Assembly: GCA_963775445.1 (NCBI GenBank) | Contig: CAVZIT010000004.1 | Location: forward strand, 1,116,001 to 1,180,000 | Direction of reading: 5' to 3' | DNA: 64,000 nt | Source of the DNA: Dokdonella_A sp963775445 | GTDB lineage: Bacteria; Pseudomonadota; Gammaproteobacteria; Xanthomonadales; Rhodanobacteraceae | Shown here: positions 16,675 to 26,101 of the stretch, piece by piece | How the letters are laid out: every line of letters starts with the position of its first letter | Numbering within the stretch: position 1 is the first letter of the stretch | Program-made: the position numbers and the translations under genes | The notes under the pieces: model-generated | What the model was told of the DNA's origin: nothing | The model's database searches: none | Seen by the model: the letters and a program-made list of their open reading frames with translations, nothing else

Positions 16675-17805
16675 TTGTCCAGCAATTCGTTCGGAAAACT
16701 CTTTACGGTAACGACGTTCGGCGAGAGCCATGGGCCGGCCATCGGCTGCGTGATCGACGGATGTCCTCCGGGAATCGGCATCGAGGCTTCGGATTTCGAT
16801 CGCGATCTCGGGCGTCGCGCAACTGCGCGCAGTCGCTACACCTCGCAGCGCCGCGAGGCCGATGCAGTCGAGATCCTGTCCGGTGTGTTCGAAGGCGTCA
16901 CCACGGGAACACCCATTGCGCTGCTGGTACGAAACGTCGATGCACGGTCGAAGGACTACGCAGATCTCGCCAACACCTTTCGCCCCGGCCACGCCGACTA
17001 TACCTACTGGCACAAATACGGAATCCGCGATCATCGCGGCGGCGGCCGGGCCTCTGCCCGCGAGACGACGATGCGCGTTGCCGCGGCCGTCGTCGCGAAA
17101 AAATGGCTGGCCGAGCGTCATGGTGTGCGCGTGCGCGGCTACCTCGCGCAAGTCGGCGCGTTGGTGCCGGGCAGGTTCGACTGGGACTCAGTGGAGCGCA
17201 ATGCCTTTTTCTGGCCGGATGCGTCGACCATCGAGGAACTCGAACGCCGCATCGATGCGGTGCGCAAGGCGGGCGATTCGATCGGCGCGCGCGTCACGGT
17301 CGTTGCCGATGGCGTACCGCCGGGTTGGGGCGAGCCTGTGTACGGCAAACTCGATGCGGAACTCGCCAGCGCGATGATGGGCATCAACGCGGTCAAGGGT
17401 GTCGAGATCGGCGCCGGTTTTGCCGCTATTACCCAGCGTGGCAGCGAACATCGCGATGAGATCACGCCGGCGGGCTTTCTCGGTAACCAGGCCGGCGGCA
17501 TTCTCGGGGGCATTTCCACTGGCCAGCCGATTGTGGTGTCGCTCGCATTCAAACCGGCGTCCAGCATTGTCACACCGGGACGCAGCGTCGATCTCGGCGG
17601 CAGGCCGGTGCAAGTGGTGACCAAGGGCCGCCACGACCCGTGTGTCGGCGTGCGCGCGACACCGATTGCCGAAGCGATGCTCGCGTTGACCCTGATCGAC
17701 CATGCCCTGCGTCATCGGGCCCAGTGTGGAGACGTCGGCGATGTCGCTCCGCGCATACCAGGTTTCGCCGACGCCTCGATCCAGCCGGCAACACCCGAAA
17801 CATGA
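16675..17805 (+). CDS. aroC: Chorismate synthase
   Basis: A 376-residue enzyme that converts 5-enolpyruvylshikimate-3-phosphate to chorismate with reduced FMN. Signatures are GESHGPAIGCVIDGCPPG, RYTSQRREADAVEILSGVFEG, HRGGGRASARET and GRHDPCVGVRATPIAEAM. The start is TTG: an in-frame TAG lies a few codons upstream and no ATG is in frame before the conserved NSFGKLFTVTTFG; GGAA stands about nine bases before it. The stop overlaps asd by ATGA. Confidence 0.96.
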   Translation: MSSNSFGKLFTVTTFGESHGPAIGCVIDGCPPGIGIEASDFDRDLGRRATARSRYTSQRREADAVEILSGVFEGVTTGTPIALLVRNVDARSKDYADLANTFRPGHADYTYWHKYGIRDHRGGGRASARETTMRVAAAVVAKKWLAERHGVRVRGYLAQVGALVPGRFDWDSVERNAFFWPDASTIEELERRIDAVRKAGDSIGARVTVVADGVPPGWGEPVYGKLDAELASAMMGINAVKGVEIGAGFAAITQRGSEHRDEITPAGFLGNQAGGILGGISTGQPIVVSLAFKPASSIVTPGRSVDLGGRPVQVVTKGRHDPCVGVRATPIAEAMLALTLIDHALRHRAQCGDVGDVAPRIPGFADASIQPATPET

Positions 17806-18827
17806 ACGAGCGCAAGACCTGCAACGTGGCCGTCGTGGGAGCGACCGGCCTGGTCGGTGAAAACCTCCTTGCGATACTCGAAGAGCGCGCTTTTCCGGTC
17901 GGCAAGCTGGTGTTGCTTGCCAGCCCGAAGTCGGCGGGCGAGAGCCTCGGTTTTGGCGGCAAGCGACATTTCATGCGCGATGTCGCCGGCCATGATTTCA
18001 GCGGCGTCGACATTGCCTTTTTTTCGGCGGGCGGCAGCGTCAGCCGTGAACACGTGCCGCGTGCCACCGCGGCGGGGGCTGTCGTCATCGACAACACCTC
18101 CGAATTTCGCATGCACCCAGACGTTCCGCTGGTGGTGAGCGAGGTCAATCCGGAAGCCATCGGCGGGTACCACCGCCGCGGCATCATCGCCAATCCCAAC
18201 TGCGCCACAATGCAGATCGTGGTTGCGATTGCTCCGATTCACAGAAAGGTCGGCATCGAACGCATCAACGTGGCTACGTACCAGTCGGTCTCCGGCGCTG
18301 GTCGATCGGGTGTCGAGGAGCTCGCGCGGCAGACGACGGATCTGTTGAATTTCCGCGCGATCGAGCCGGCGCGGTTCCCCGCGCAAATCGCGTTCAACCT
18401 GATCCCGCAGATCGACGAGTTCGAGCAAAACGGCTACACCCGCGAAGAGATGAAAATGATTCGCGAAACGCGCAAGATTCTCGGCGACGAGTCCATCCAG
18501 GTGAATCCGACGGCAGTGCGCGTGCCGGTGTTTCATGGCCATGCCGCGGTGCTGCATCTTGAAACCCGGAAGCCCGTCACGTCACGCGAGGTGCGCAAGC
18601 TGTTAGAACAGGCTCAGGGAATCCACGTGGTCGACGCGCCAAAGGCAGGTGGATACCCGACGCCGGTGAGCGTGGCGGGAAAGGACGCGGTCTTCGTCGG
18701 ACGCATACGCAACGATTTGTCGCATCCGCGCGGACTCGATTTATGGGTGGTTGCCGACAATCTGCGCAAGGGCGCGGCGCTCAATGCCGTTCAGATTGCA
18801 GAGATTCTCGTGAAAACGTATCTGTGA
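17802..18827 (+). CDS. asd: Aspartate-semialdehyde dehydrogenase
   Basis: A 341-residue enzyme that reduces aspartyl phosphate to the semialdehyde feeding lysine/diaminopimelate, threonine and methionine synthesis. The NADP-binding motif is VVGATGLVGENLL. The catalytic Cys lies in NPNCATMQ and the conserved SGAGRSGVEEL and RVPVFHGHA segments follow. It is coupled to aroC by a four-base overlap. fimV starts 77 bases downstream, the order seen in Pseudomonas and Xanthomonas. Confidence 0.96.
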   Translation: MNERKTCNVAVVGATGLVGENLLAILEERAFPVGKLVLLASPKSAGESLGFGGKRHFMRDVAGHDFSGVDIAFFSAGGSVSREHVPRATAAGAVVIDNTSEFRMHPDVPLVVSEVNPEAIGGYHRRGIIANPNCATMQIVVAIAPIHRKVGIERINVATYQSVSGAGRSGVEELARQTTDLLNFRAIEPARFPAQIAFNLIPQIDEFEQNGYTREEMKMIRETRKILGDESIQVNPTAVRVPVFHGHAAVLHLETRKPVTSREVRKLLEQAQGIHVVDAPKAGGYPTPVSVAGKDAVFVGRIRNDLSHPRGLDLWVVADNLRKGAALNAVQIAEILVKTYL

Positions 18828-18904
18828 TGGCAAGTTACGATTGTGTTATAAACCAAATTCGAGCTAAGTTGCGCAGTCACCGCGCCTTTTTGGGGGCCAG
18901 TTCA

Positions 18905-21658
18905 ATGAAACGACCGTTGCAAATCTGCTTGGCGATTACGCTGGCTTTGGCCATGAGCGAGGGTTTCGCGTTGGGACTCGGCCCGGTTCGCGTGGAATCG
19001 GGGCTCGACCAACCGCTCAAGGCAGAGATTCCGATCATCGAGGGGTCTGCCAACGAGGCCGATGGTCTGGCTGTACAACTCGCGACAGCGGCGGATTTCA
19101 AACGCGTCGGACTCGACCGCACACAGATCACGATGCCGCTCGAATTCACCATCGGCAAGGATGCAGGCGGAAAGCCAGTCATCAGGGTCACGAGCGATGC
19201 GCCCGTGCGCGAGCCGTTCCTGGATTTCCTGATCGAAGCGAACTGGCCGAAGGGACGCATGTTGCGCGAATACACGGTTTTGCTCGACCCGCCGGTCATG
19301 GCGCCTGCGACCAGTCATGCCAGTGCAATGGCTCCTGCTGCGCCGCCGCCGACGAGCCATCGTGCTGAGCAGCGACCCGTTACAGCTGGACAACCCGCAG
19401 CCACGGCGGGTCGGGCGGCATCGTCTGCCGGTGCGGCACGTTCGGCCAGCTCATCGAGTGGGGATACCTACGGACCGGTTGCGGCCGGTGAGACCTTGTC
19501 CGCGATCGCGCGCAGCACGCGGCCGGATGCGAACACCAATCGGTTGATGCTGGCGATGCTTCAGGCGAATCCGAACGCCTTTTTCGACGGCAACATCAAC
19601 AATCTCAAACGCGGCGCAATTTTGCGCATACCGAGTGCCAGTCAAATCGCTGCGGTCGGTTCGACTGCCGAAGCGGCGGCGCGCGTTCGCGAACAGGTTC
19701 AACAATGGCACGGCGCCGCCGCCCGCCCGACGCTGGTTGCCAAGGCAGGCACCAACGCAGCAACGAAGCCGCGCACCGCGAACCAGGCAAGTTCTTCGAA
19801 GCCGGGCAATTCGGCTCGCCTCGAACTGGTGCCCCCGAAAGGCGATCAAGACAACACCGCTTCGGAGCAGCCGGGGAGCGGCAGCGGCAGTCACGGAAGC
19901 GCTGCGGCCGACGCCAGGTTGAAGGCGGATCTCGCACGAGCGCGCGAATCGCTGGCCACGAGTAATCAGGAATCGAGCGATCTCAAGGCCCGCGTGAAGG
20001 AACTCGAGACCATCAAGGACAAGAACAACCATCTGCTGAGCCTCAAGGACTCCCAGATTGCCGATTTGCAGCAGCAATTGCAGCGGCTGCATGAGAAAAA
20101 CGTCGAGGCCGGCAAGGAGGCAGCGGCCAAGCCACCGTCGACGCCCGCTCATCCCGCCGTGAAGAACGACATATTCGGTGAGCCGGTAACGAACGAGTCG
20201 AGCACAGCAAGAGCGCCTTCGACTACGGCACCGGCCGCGACAGTCGGCGCAACGACGGCCGGAAACGCACCGGCACCGGGCGCTGAATCCGGACAACCCA
20301 AGCCAACCACGCCAACACCCGAGGCGATGGCGCCTGGTGCGGAAAATGGAGTGGCCGGCGTTTCTCCCGCTCCCGCTCAACCTTCGACATCAACCCCCGA
20401 GACTTCTGCCAATCCCCCGGGCCCGACGATGCCTGCGGCGTCTGGGCCTGCGAAGAGCTCCGTGAGCACCGCCGTTGCGGCGAAGCCCGAGGCGACGACG
20501 GTGGTTCGTCCGATTCCGCCAAATGAACCAGCCTGGTACACCACGACTTGGCTCAAGATCGCCGCGCTGATTGCCGCGTTGCTCGTGCTGATCGGTCTCT
20601 TGGCCATGCGCCGAAAATCGACGCCTGTGGTGTCGGCCGGTCGCGGCTCGATCGCCAGCGCGTTTGGCGATTCGCCGTTGGCCGATGCGGATGACGACGC
20701 CGTTGCCGCAGCCGCACCGGAAGAGATCGATGATGAATCGGATGCGGAAGAACGCATTCTGCGTGAGCAGATTCGCCACGACCCTGCCGATCTTGGCCTG
20801 CGACTCGAATTGCTGAGCATTTACTACGCGCGTCGCGATGTGGCGCAGTACGAAGCAGCTGCGCAGGAAATGGCCGCCTATGTCGATGATCCGGAAGAAC
20901 CCGAATGGCAACAGGTCAAAGCCATGGGCGAAGAACTGGCACCGGAAAATGATCTGTTCTCGAGCGCCGGGATGCCTGCTCGTCGGGACTACGAGGCGTC
21001 ACCACGCGCCCACGAGGCCGACGAATCGTCGGCATTCGCGAGCGATCACGATGTGATGGGCCAGACCGGAATCACGGACGGGTTCGATTCCGAAGAATCG
21101 ATGGACGAACCCGTCGAGCGTGACGCCGAAGCGGCAGCCGTCTCCTGGACCCATTTCGATCTCGATACGTTCGACGCGAAGGAGCCGCCGAAAACGCCGC
21201 CTGTCGATTCCGATTCCGCGGAGGTGCATCCGGCACATGACCTTGTTACCGACACTGACGACGATGCATTGGCGCCGGCGTCCAGCGTGCCACTGAAGGC
21301 GGGCGCGACATCGGCGCAGACACCTCTCGTGCAAGGCGATAGCCCCGCGACCTCGTTCAATCTGCCGCCGCTGGAATTCGAACAGGGCCGGGTCGACGAG
21401 CCACCCGCAACGCCGGCGTCCGCGACCGCAGTCCCCCCCGCGCAGCCTGCGCCAGCGAAGGACACGGCGGCGGTTGCTGTCCCAGGCGAGGAATTCCTGG
21501 CCGGGGAGGACGCCGTCGGCACCAAGCTGGATCTGGCGAGAGCCTACCTTGACATGGGCGATCCGGAAGGTGCCCGCTCGATGCTGGATGAGGTGCTGAG
21601 TGAGGGCAATGCGGCGCAGCAGGACGATGCGCGCAAACTCATGGCGGAAATCAGCTAG
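18905..21658 (+). CDS. fimV: FimV/HubP-family polar and pilus-assembly protein
   Basis: A 917-residue inner-membrane protein. A signal peptide is followed by the FimV N-terminal domain (LGPVRVESGLDQPLKAEIPI) and a LysM-like peptidoglycan-binding domain at about residues 187-242. A coiled coil covers about 340-400 and a Pro/Ala/Thr-rich linker leads to one membrane helix near 548-568. The cytoplasmic tail is highly acidic and ends in the FimV C-terminal TPR-like motif KLDLARAYLDMGDPEGARSML. FimV proteins organize the pole, type IV pili and chemosensory systems. The ATG at 18905 is the family start; longer readings extend into the asd 3' end. Confidence 0.9.
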   Translation: MKRPLQICLAITLALAMSEGFALGLGPVRVESGLDQPLKAEIPIIEGSANEADGLAVQLATAADFKRVGLDRTQITMPLEFTIGKDAGGKPVIRVTSDAPVREPFLDFLIEANWPKGRMLREYTVLLDPPVMAPATSHASAMAPAAPPPTSHRAEQRPVTAGQPAATAGRAASSAGAARSASSSSGDTYGPVAAGETLSAIARSTRPDANTNRLMLAMLQANPNAFFDGNINNLKRGAILRIPSASQIAAVGSTAEAAARVREQVQQWHGAAARPTLVAKAGTNAATKPRTANQASSSKPGNSARLELVPPKGDQDNTASEQPGSGSGSHGSAAADARLKADLARARESLATSNQESSDLKARVKELETIKDKNNHLLSLKDSQIADLQQQLQRLHEKNVEAGKEAAAKPPSTPAHPAVKNDIFGEPVTNESSTARAPSTTAPAATVGATTAGNAPAPGAESGQPKPTTPTPEAMAPGAENGVAGVSPAPAQPSTSTPETSANPPGPTMPAASGPAKSSVSTAVAAKPEATTVVRPIPPNEPAWYTTTWLKIAALIAALLVLIGLLAMRRKSTPVVSAGRGSIASAFGDSPLADADDDAVAAAAPEEIDDESDAEERILREQIRHDPADLGLRLELLSIYYARRDVAQYEAAAQEMAAYVDDPEEPEWQQVKAMGEELAPENDLFSSAGMPARRDYEASPRAHEADESSAFASDHDVMGQTGITDGFDSEESMDEPVERDAEAAAVSWTHFDLDTFDAKEPPKTPPVDSDSAEVHPAHDLVTDTDDDALAPASSVPLKAGATSAQTPLVQGDSPATSFNLPPLEFEQGRVDEPPATPASATAVPPAQPAPAKDTAAVAVPGEEFLAGEDAVGTKLDLARAYLDMGDPEGARSMLDEVLSEGNAAQQDDARKLMAEIS

Positions 21659-21782
21659 CGGCTGCTGAAAAAGGAATTTCAGGCACCAGCGAGCTTGCCG
21701 CATCAAACTTGCGGGAATCATCGGAAATTTTCCGGGGCCGTTGCCTGCGCGCCGTGTTTGCGCCCCGATACGGGATGGATCG

Positions 21783-23984
21783 ATGAACAGGAAAAAAGAC
21801 CTGACATGTACCGGGTTGGGCGTTGCATTGCTATATGCGACGGTCTGCATCGCACATCCGCTGCCGGGCGCTCACCCCTCTTCGGCGCGCAATGATTCGA
21901 TTCGCACCGATGTACAGGGCAGGAATTCGCGAGCCCCGATGTTCGCGCTCGCGGCGCCGGACATTGTCCCGGGCGGCAAGACGTCGCAATGGACGGCGCT
22001 TGGTCCGTTCGGTGGCGATGTCGCGGCTGTCGCAGTATCGCCGGTCGATTCCGGGACCGTGCTTGCGGGGATCGCGCCGGGGTCCGGCGCGCCGGGAACG
22101 TTGTATCGCTCGATCGATGGAGCGGAAAACTGGACCGCGGTGGACGACCTGTCCGGCACGAGCGTCTACGACGTCGAATTCGCCGGCAATGGATCCGCCT
22201 TTGTCGCCACCTCGGACGCCGTCTGGACCAGCACGGACGCCGGCGCGACGTGGGCGCGCCTGGATCTTGGCATCGGACTCAACCAGCAGGTGCTCGATAT
22301 TGCACTCGATCCATCGAATGCCTCGACACTGTGGGCCGGAATCGCCGACGCCATCGGCAGCCAGCCGGTCAATGTGATGCGCTCAACCGATGGTGGGCTC
22401 ACATGGAGTGACCGCACCCCGCCGCTGGCCGCTCCGACTTCCTGCAATGCGATCGCCGTCGACCCCGCCGACTCCAACGACGTTGTCGCGGTATTCGGTG
22501 GATCGTTCGGTGGTGGCGAAGTCTGGACCACGACCGATGGTGGCACGAGCTGGACCAATCGATCCGCAGGGCTGCCCGCCAATCCGATGCGCGCCGTGGC
22601 TTTCGATGGGTCACGCGTCCTCGTGGGCGGTGGCCAGCTATTCGGATCGGAGTACGTGGGACTCTATGCCTCGGCTGATTTCGGTATGCACTGGAACGAA
22701 CTGGACGACGCCACTTGGCCGTTGCAGGTGGTGACCGACATTGCGATCGATCCGAATGATCCCGACACGATTCTTGCCTCGACCGATGGCGCCGGCGTCA
22801 ATCGCAGCACCGATGGTGGCATCACCTGGGAAATCGGCATTGGTGGCAGTGCTTCTCTGGCGACCCAAGCGGTGCGTTTCGCCCCGGGGAGTTCGTCGCT
22901 GGTCTTCGCCGGCGCCAGCTCACTGGGTGTGTACCGTTCTGGCGATGGCGGCGACGATTTCGTGGCCGCCTCGCACGGAATTACGGATGCCGATCTGTAT
23001 TCGGTCGCGGCAAACCCGCTCGATCCCGCGCAAATCGCCGTGGCAGTGCAGGGCACCAACAATGGTGGCGTTTTCTATTCCACGGATGGCGGTGAGAACT
23101 GGAATGTCGAAGCCGTGCCGCCGACACGCTACAGCAAGGTCGGCTTCGCGCCGGACGGCACGCTGTACGCGATTTCCAGCGGACCCTCGTCGATTGCGCC
23201 CGAGGGGCTTTATCGGCGAAACAGCGACGGGACGTGGACCGGTCTCGGTCCCGATCAGGGGCCGCATTTCGAATCCGATCTCAAGGCGCTGCGCTTCAGC
23301 CAGAACGATCCGGACCTGATCCTGCTCGGCGGCGCGGACTTTGGTGACGCCGGCAACGAGATAACCGTGTGGCGCAGCGCCGATGCGGGGCAGACCTGGG
23401 TCAAGCAGTACGAGGGGGCCAGCGGTGATTTCACCCGCGATATCGAAATTGTCGAAGATGGCACCGATCAAACCATGGTTGCCTCGTACGACGGTTACAC
23501 CGACCCGCAGCAGGGAGGCGCACTGCGTTCGACGGATGGTGGCCTGACCTGGGGGCTTGCGCTGAATGGCTTGCCGGGATTCGCGCGCAACGGAACGCTG
23601 TGCCAATCCGCCGCCGATCCTTCGACCATCGTGCTCGCGGCGTGGACCTCGTTTTCCGCCGCGACAATATTCCGCACCACTGATGGTGCGACCACCTGGA
23701 CGCAAACCGCGTGGTCCGGCCCCACGATCGCCGATGTCGCGTGCGATCCATCCCATGCAAACGTGCTGTACATCGGACAGACCGGTGGCGATGCGGTCGC
23801 GCGTTCGGAAGACGGCGGCCAGAGTTTCGAATCGTTCTCGAGCGGTCTTGAATCAGCCGGGTTTCCTCGCGAACTCGCGATTGCTCATCAGGACGGCGGC
23901 GTCTCGCGCCTGCTGATGGCCGGCAACAAGGGCACCTACGCCACCCCGGTCGATGACACGGTTTTTACCAACGGATTCGACTAG
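21783..23984 (+). CDS. Secreted Asp-box (BNR) beta-propeller protein with C-terminal FxNGFD tail
   Basis: A 733-residue protein with an N-terminal signal sequence (short basic start, then GLGVALLYATVCIAHP). Many Asp-box repeats of the form S-TDGG-x-TW (for example RSTDGGLTWSD, TTDGGTSWTN, NRSTDGGITWE) run through most of its length, as in sialidase and YCF48-like propellers. I see no sialidase catalytic Arg triad or RIP motif, so it is probably a binding or structural protein. It ends DDTVFTNGFD, a tail shared with the 63191-63850 product. It splits the usual fimV-truA pair, with 124 bases before and 108 after. Confidence 0.8.
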   Translation: MNRKKDLTCTGLGVALLYATVCIAHPLPGAHPSSARNDSIRTDVQGRNSRAPMFALAAPDIVPGGKTSQWTALGPFGGDVAAVAVSPVDSGTVLAGIAPGSGAPGTLYRSIDGAENWTAVDDLSGTSVYDVEFAGNGSAFVATSDAVWTSTDAGATWARLDLGIGLNQQVLDIALDPSNASTLWAGIADAIGSQPVNVMRSTDGGLTWSDRTPPLAAPTSCNAIAVDPADSNDVVAVFGGSFGGGEVWTTTDGGTSWTNRSAGLPANPMRAVAFDGSRVLVGGGQLFGSEYVGLYASADFGMHWNELDDATWPLQVVTDIAIDPNDPDTILASTDGAGVNRSTDGGITWEIGIGGSASLATQAVRFAPGSSSLVFAGASSLGVYRSGDGGDDFVAASHGITDADLYSVAANPLDPAQIAVAVQGTNNGGVFYSTDGGENWNVEAVPPTRYSKVGFAPDGTLYAISSGPSSIAPEGLYRRNSDGTWTGLGPDQGPHFESDLKALRFSQNDPDLILLGGADFGDAGNEITVWRSADAGQTWVKQYEGASGDFTRDIEIVEDGTDQTMVASYDGYTDPQQGGALRSTDGGLTWGLALNGLPGFARNGTLCQSAADPSTIVLAAWTSFSAATIFRTTDGATTWTQTAWSGPTIADVACDPSHANVLYIGQTGGDAVARSEDGGQSFESFSSGLESAGFPRELAIAHQDGGVSRLLMAGNKGTYATPVDDTVFTNGFD

Positions 23985-24092
23985 CGCGTGCGTGCCGACG
24001 TGCTGGCCCGCGTCGATGCGGTAGCTCTGGCATTGGCGTGGCGCCGTGCGCGAGTTCGAATGGGTCAAGCTCCTCCCTGACGTTTCCATTGC

Positions 24093-24860
24093 ATGCGCAT
24101 CGCGCTCGGCATCGAATACGACGGCACCGGTCTGCACGGCTGGCAGCGTCTGCGCGCAAGCCCGACCGTTCAGGCTGCGGTCGAAGCCGCGTTGTCTTCG
24201 GTTGCGGATCGCCCGATCGAAGTGGTGTGCGCTGGACGCACCGACGCTGGTGTGCATGCGCGTTGCCAGGTCGTGCATTTCGATACGACGGTGGAGCGCA
24301 GCGACAGAGCATGGCTGCTGGGCGGAAATTCGCTGCTGCCAGATGGTATCGCGGTGCTGTGGGTGCGGCCGGTCACGGCACAATTCCATGCGCGCTACAC
24401 GGCGCAGGCGCGCCGCTACCGTTACACGCTGTTGAACCGGCCGATACGCTCCGCACTTGATGCACGTTACGTCGCCTGGGAGCGCGTGCCGCTCGATATC
24501 GATGCGATGCAACGAGCGGCCCTGACGCTCCTCGGCGAACACGATTTCAGCGCATTCCGGGCGAGCGCTTGTCAAGCCAGATCGCCGGTACGCGATATGC
24601 GGGAAATCACGATCCAACGCGAGGGCGAGAGGGTACATGTGGACATGGAGGCCAACGCGTTCCTGCACCATATGGTGCGAAACATCATCGGCTCGCTGTT
24701 GCTCGTCGGTCGCGGCACCGAGGCACCGGCGTGGGTTGCGGAAATTCTCGCGGCCCGCGATCGTGCCCGCGCCGGACCGACCGCGCCGGCGAGCGGGCTG
24801 GTTTTTGTCGGGCCGCGCTATCCCACAGCGTTCGGGCTGCCCGCCGAAGTGTCATTGTGA
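24093..24860 (+). CDS. truA: tRNA pseudouridine(38-40) synthase TruA
   Basis: A 255-residue enzyme modifying uridines 38-40 of the tRNA anticodon arm. The catalytic Asp51 lies in AGRTDAGVHARCQV. The opening IALGIEYDGTGLHGWQ and the later ANAFLHHMVRNIIGSLL are family hallmarks. In related gammaproteobacteria truA follows fimV directly and is followed by trpF; here a propeller gene intervenes and trpF is absent before accD. Confidence 0.96.
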   Translation: MRIALGIEYDGTGLHGWQRLRASPTVQAAVEAALSSVADRPIEVVCAGRTDAGVHARCQVVHFDTTVERSDRAWLLGGNSLLPDGIAVLWVRPVTAQFHARYTAQARRYRYTLLNRPIRSALDARYVAWERVPLDIDAMQRAALTLLGEHDFSAFRASACQARSPVRDMREITIQREGERVHVDMEANAFLHHMVRNIIGSLLLVGRGTEAPAWVAEILAARDRARAGPTAPASGLVFVGPRYPTAFGLPAEVSL

Positions 24861-24948
24861 GCCGCTCGTCCTCGCGTGAGCGAACGAGCCCGCTGGACAA
24901 GCCGCAGCGAGCGCGTTCTACTGATCGCCAAAAATTCCGGATCGACCG

Positions 24949-25812
24949 ATGAACTGGCTACAGAAACTGATGTCTCCACGCGCACGTACTTCGGGAAATG
25001 GCAGGGGCAAGGTCCCCGAAGGGCTTTGGGAGAAATGCGCAGGTTGCGGTGAGGCGCTTTACCGTCCCGAACTCGAACGCAATGTGATGGTGTGTCCGAA
25101 GTGTGCGCATCACCACGCGATCGGCGCGCGTGCGCGCCTGTTCAACCTTTTCGACGAAGGCAAAGGCGAGGAGTTGTTCGCCAACCTGGAACCGGTCGAC
25201 GCGCTCAAGTTTCGGGATTCGAAAAAGTATCGTGATCGCATCGTCGCCGCGCAGAAGAAAACCGGCGAGAAGGATGCGCTGGTTGTAATGCGCGGTGCTC
25301 TGCGCAAGCGACCGCTGATCGCGTGCGCCTTCGAATTCTCCTACATGGGCGGATCGATGGGCTCGGTGGTCGGCGAAAAATTCACGCGCGCCGCCGAACA
25401 GTCGCTTGAGCAGCGCACCCCACTGGTGTGTTTCTCCGCGACGGGTGGTGCGCGCATGCAGGAAGGCCTGTTGTCGCTCATGCAGATGGCCAAGACTTCC
25501 GCCGCGCTAGGTCGGTTGCGCGCTGCGGGTGTTCCGTACATTTCGGTGCTGACCGATCCGTCGACGGGTGGCGTCTCGGCCAGCCTCGGCATGCTTGGCG
25601 ACATCAACATCGGCGAGCCCAAGGCCCTGATCGGATTTGCCGGGCCGCGCGTGATCGAACAAACGGTTCGCGAGACGTTGCCTGAAGGATTCCAGCGTTC
25701 GGAATTCCTTCTCGAACACGGTGCCATCGACATGATCGTCGATCGGCGCGAAATGCGGGACAGGATTGCCGACCTGCTCGCACTCCTCACCCGCCAAGCC
25801 AGGGCAGCTTGA
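24949..25812 (+). CDS. accD: Acetyl-CoA carboxylase carboxyltransferase subunit beta
   Basis: A 287-residue subunit of the first step of fatty acid synthesis. The N-terminal zinc ribbon uses Cys30, Cys33, Cys49 and Cys52 (EKCAGCGE and MVCPKCAHH). The carboxyltransferase core contains FEFSYMGGSMGSVVGEKF, SATGGARMQEG and DPSTGGVSASLGM. It forms an alpha2-beta2 complex with AccA, which is not in the window. The following 289 bases up to the convergent pgm gene hold no gene I can support. Confidence 0.96.
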   Translation: MNWLQKLMSPRARTSGNGRGKVPEGLWEKCAGCGEALYRPELERNVMVCPKCAHHHAIGARARLFNLFDEGKGEELFANLEPVDALKFRDSKKYRDRIVAAQKKTGEKDALVVMRGALRKRPLIACAFEFSYMGGSMGSVVGEKFTRAAEQSLEQRTPLVCFSATGGARMQEGLLSLMQMAKTSAALGRLRAAGVPYISVLTDPSTGGVSASLGMLGDINIGEPKALIGFAGPRVIEQTVRETLPEGFQRSEFLLEHGAIDMIVDRREMRDRIADLLALLTRQARAA

Positions 25813-26101
25813 ATTCACCGGCGTTGCGGGACACCCTCTTGACTCAATGCAAGGATGCGTCGCAGAGCACGCCGCCTTCATCGCCCGAGGAACCGCAAGT
25901 CGCATGTATGCGCCTGCGTAGGGGCCTGCCCGGCAATCAGGGTTTTCGCGAAGGCCGCAGCAGGCAACTCCATCGCGGGTCGAGTGGCAAAACGGCCTCA
26001 CCCACACGACGTGCGCACGCTGGGGGTAACGCAACGGGCGCGTTGGTCGCTATGGGCCTCATCGGGCCAGCCGGGTTTCGGAGCGGGCCGAATTGCCCAC
26101 G

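Noticed and set aside
15546..16781. An upstream extension making psd 695 residues long
   Set aside because: The extension runs antisense through prmB, and its translation resembles no decarboxylase N-terminus.
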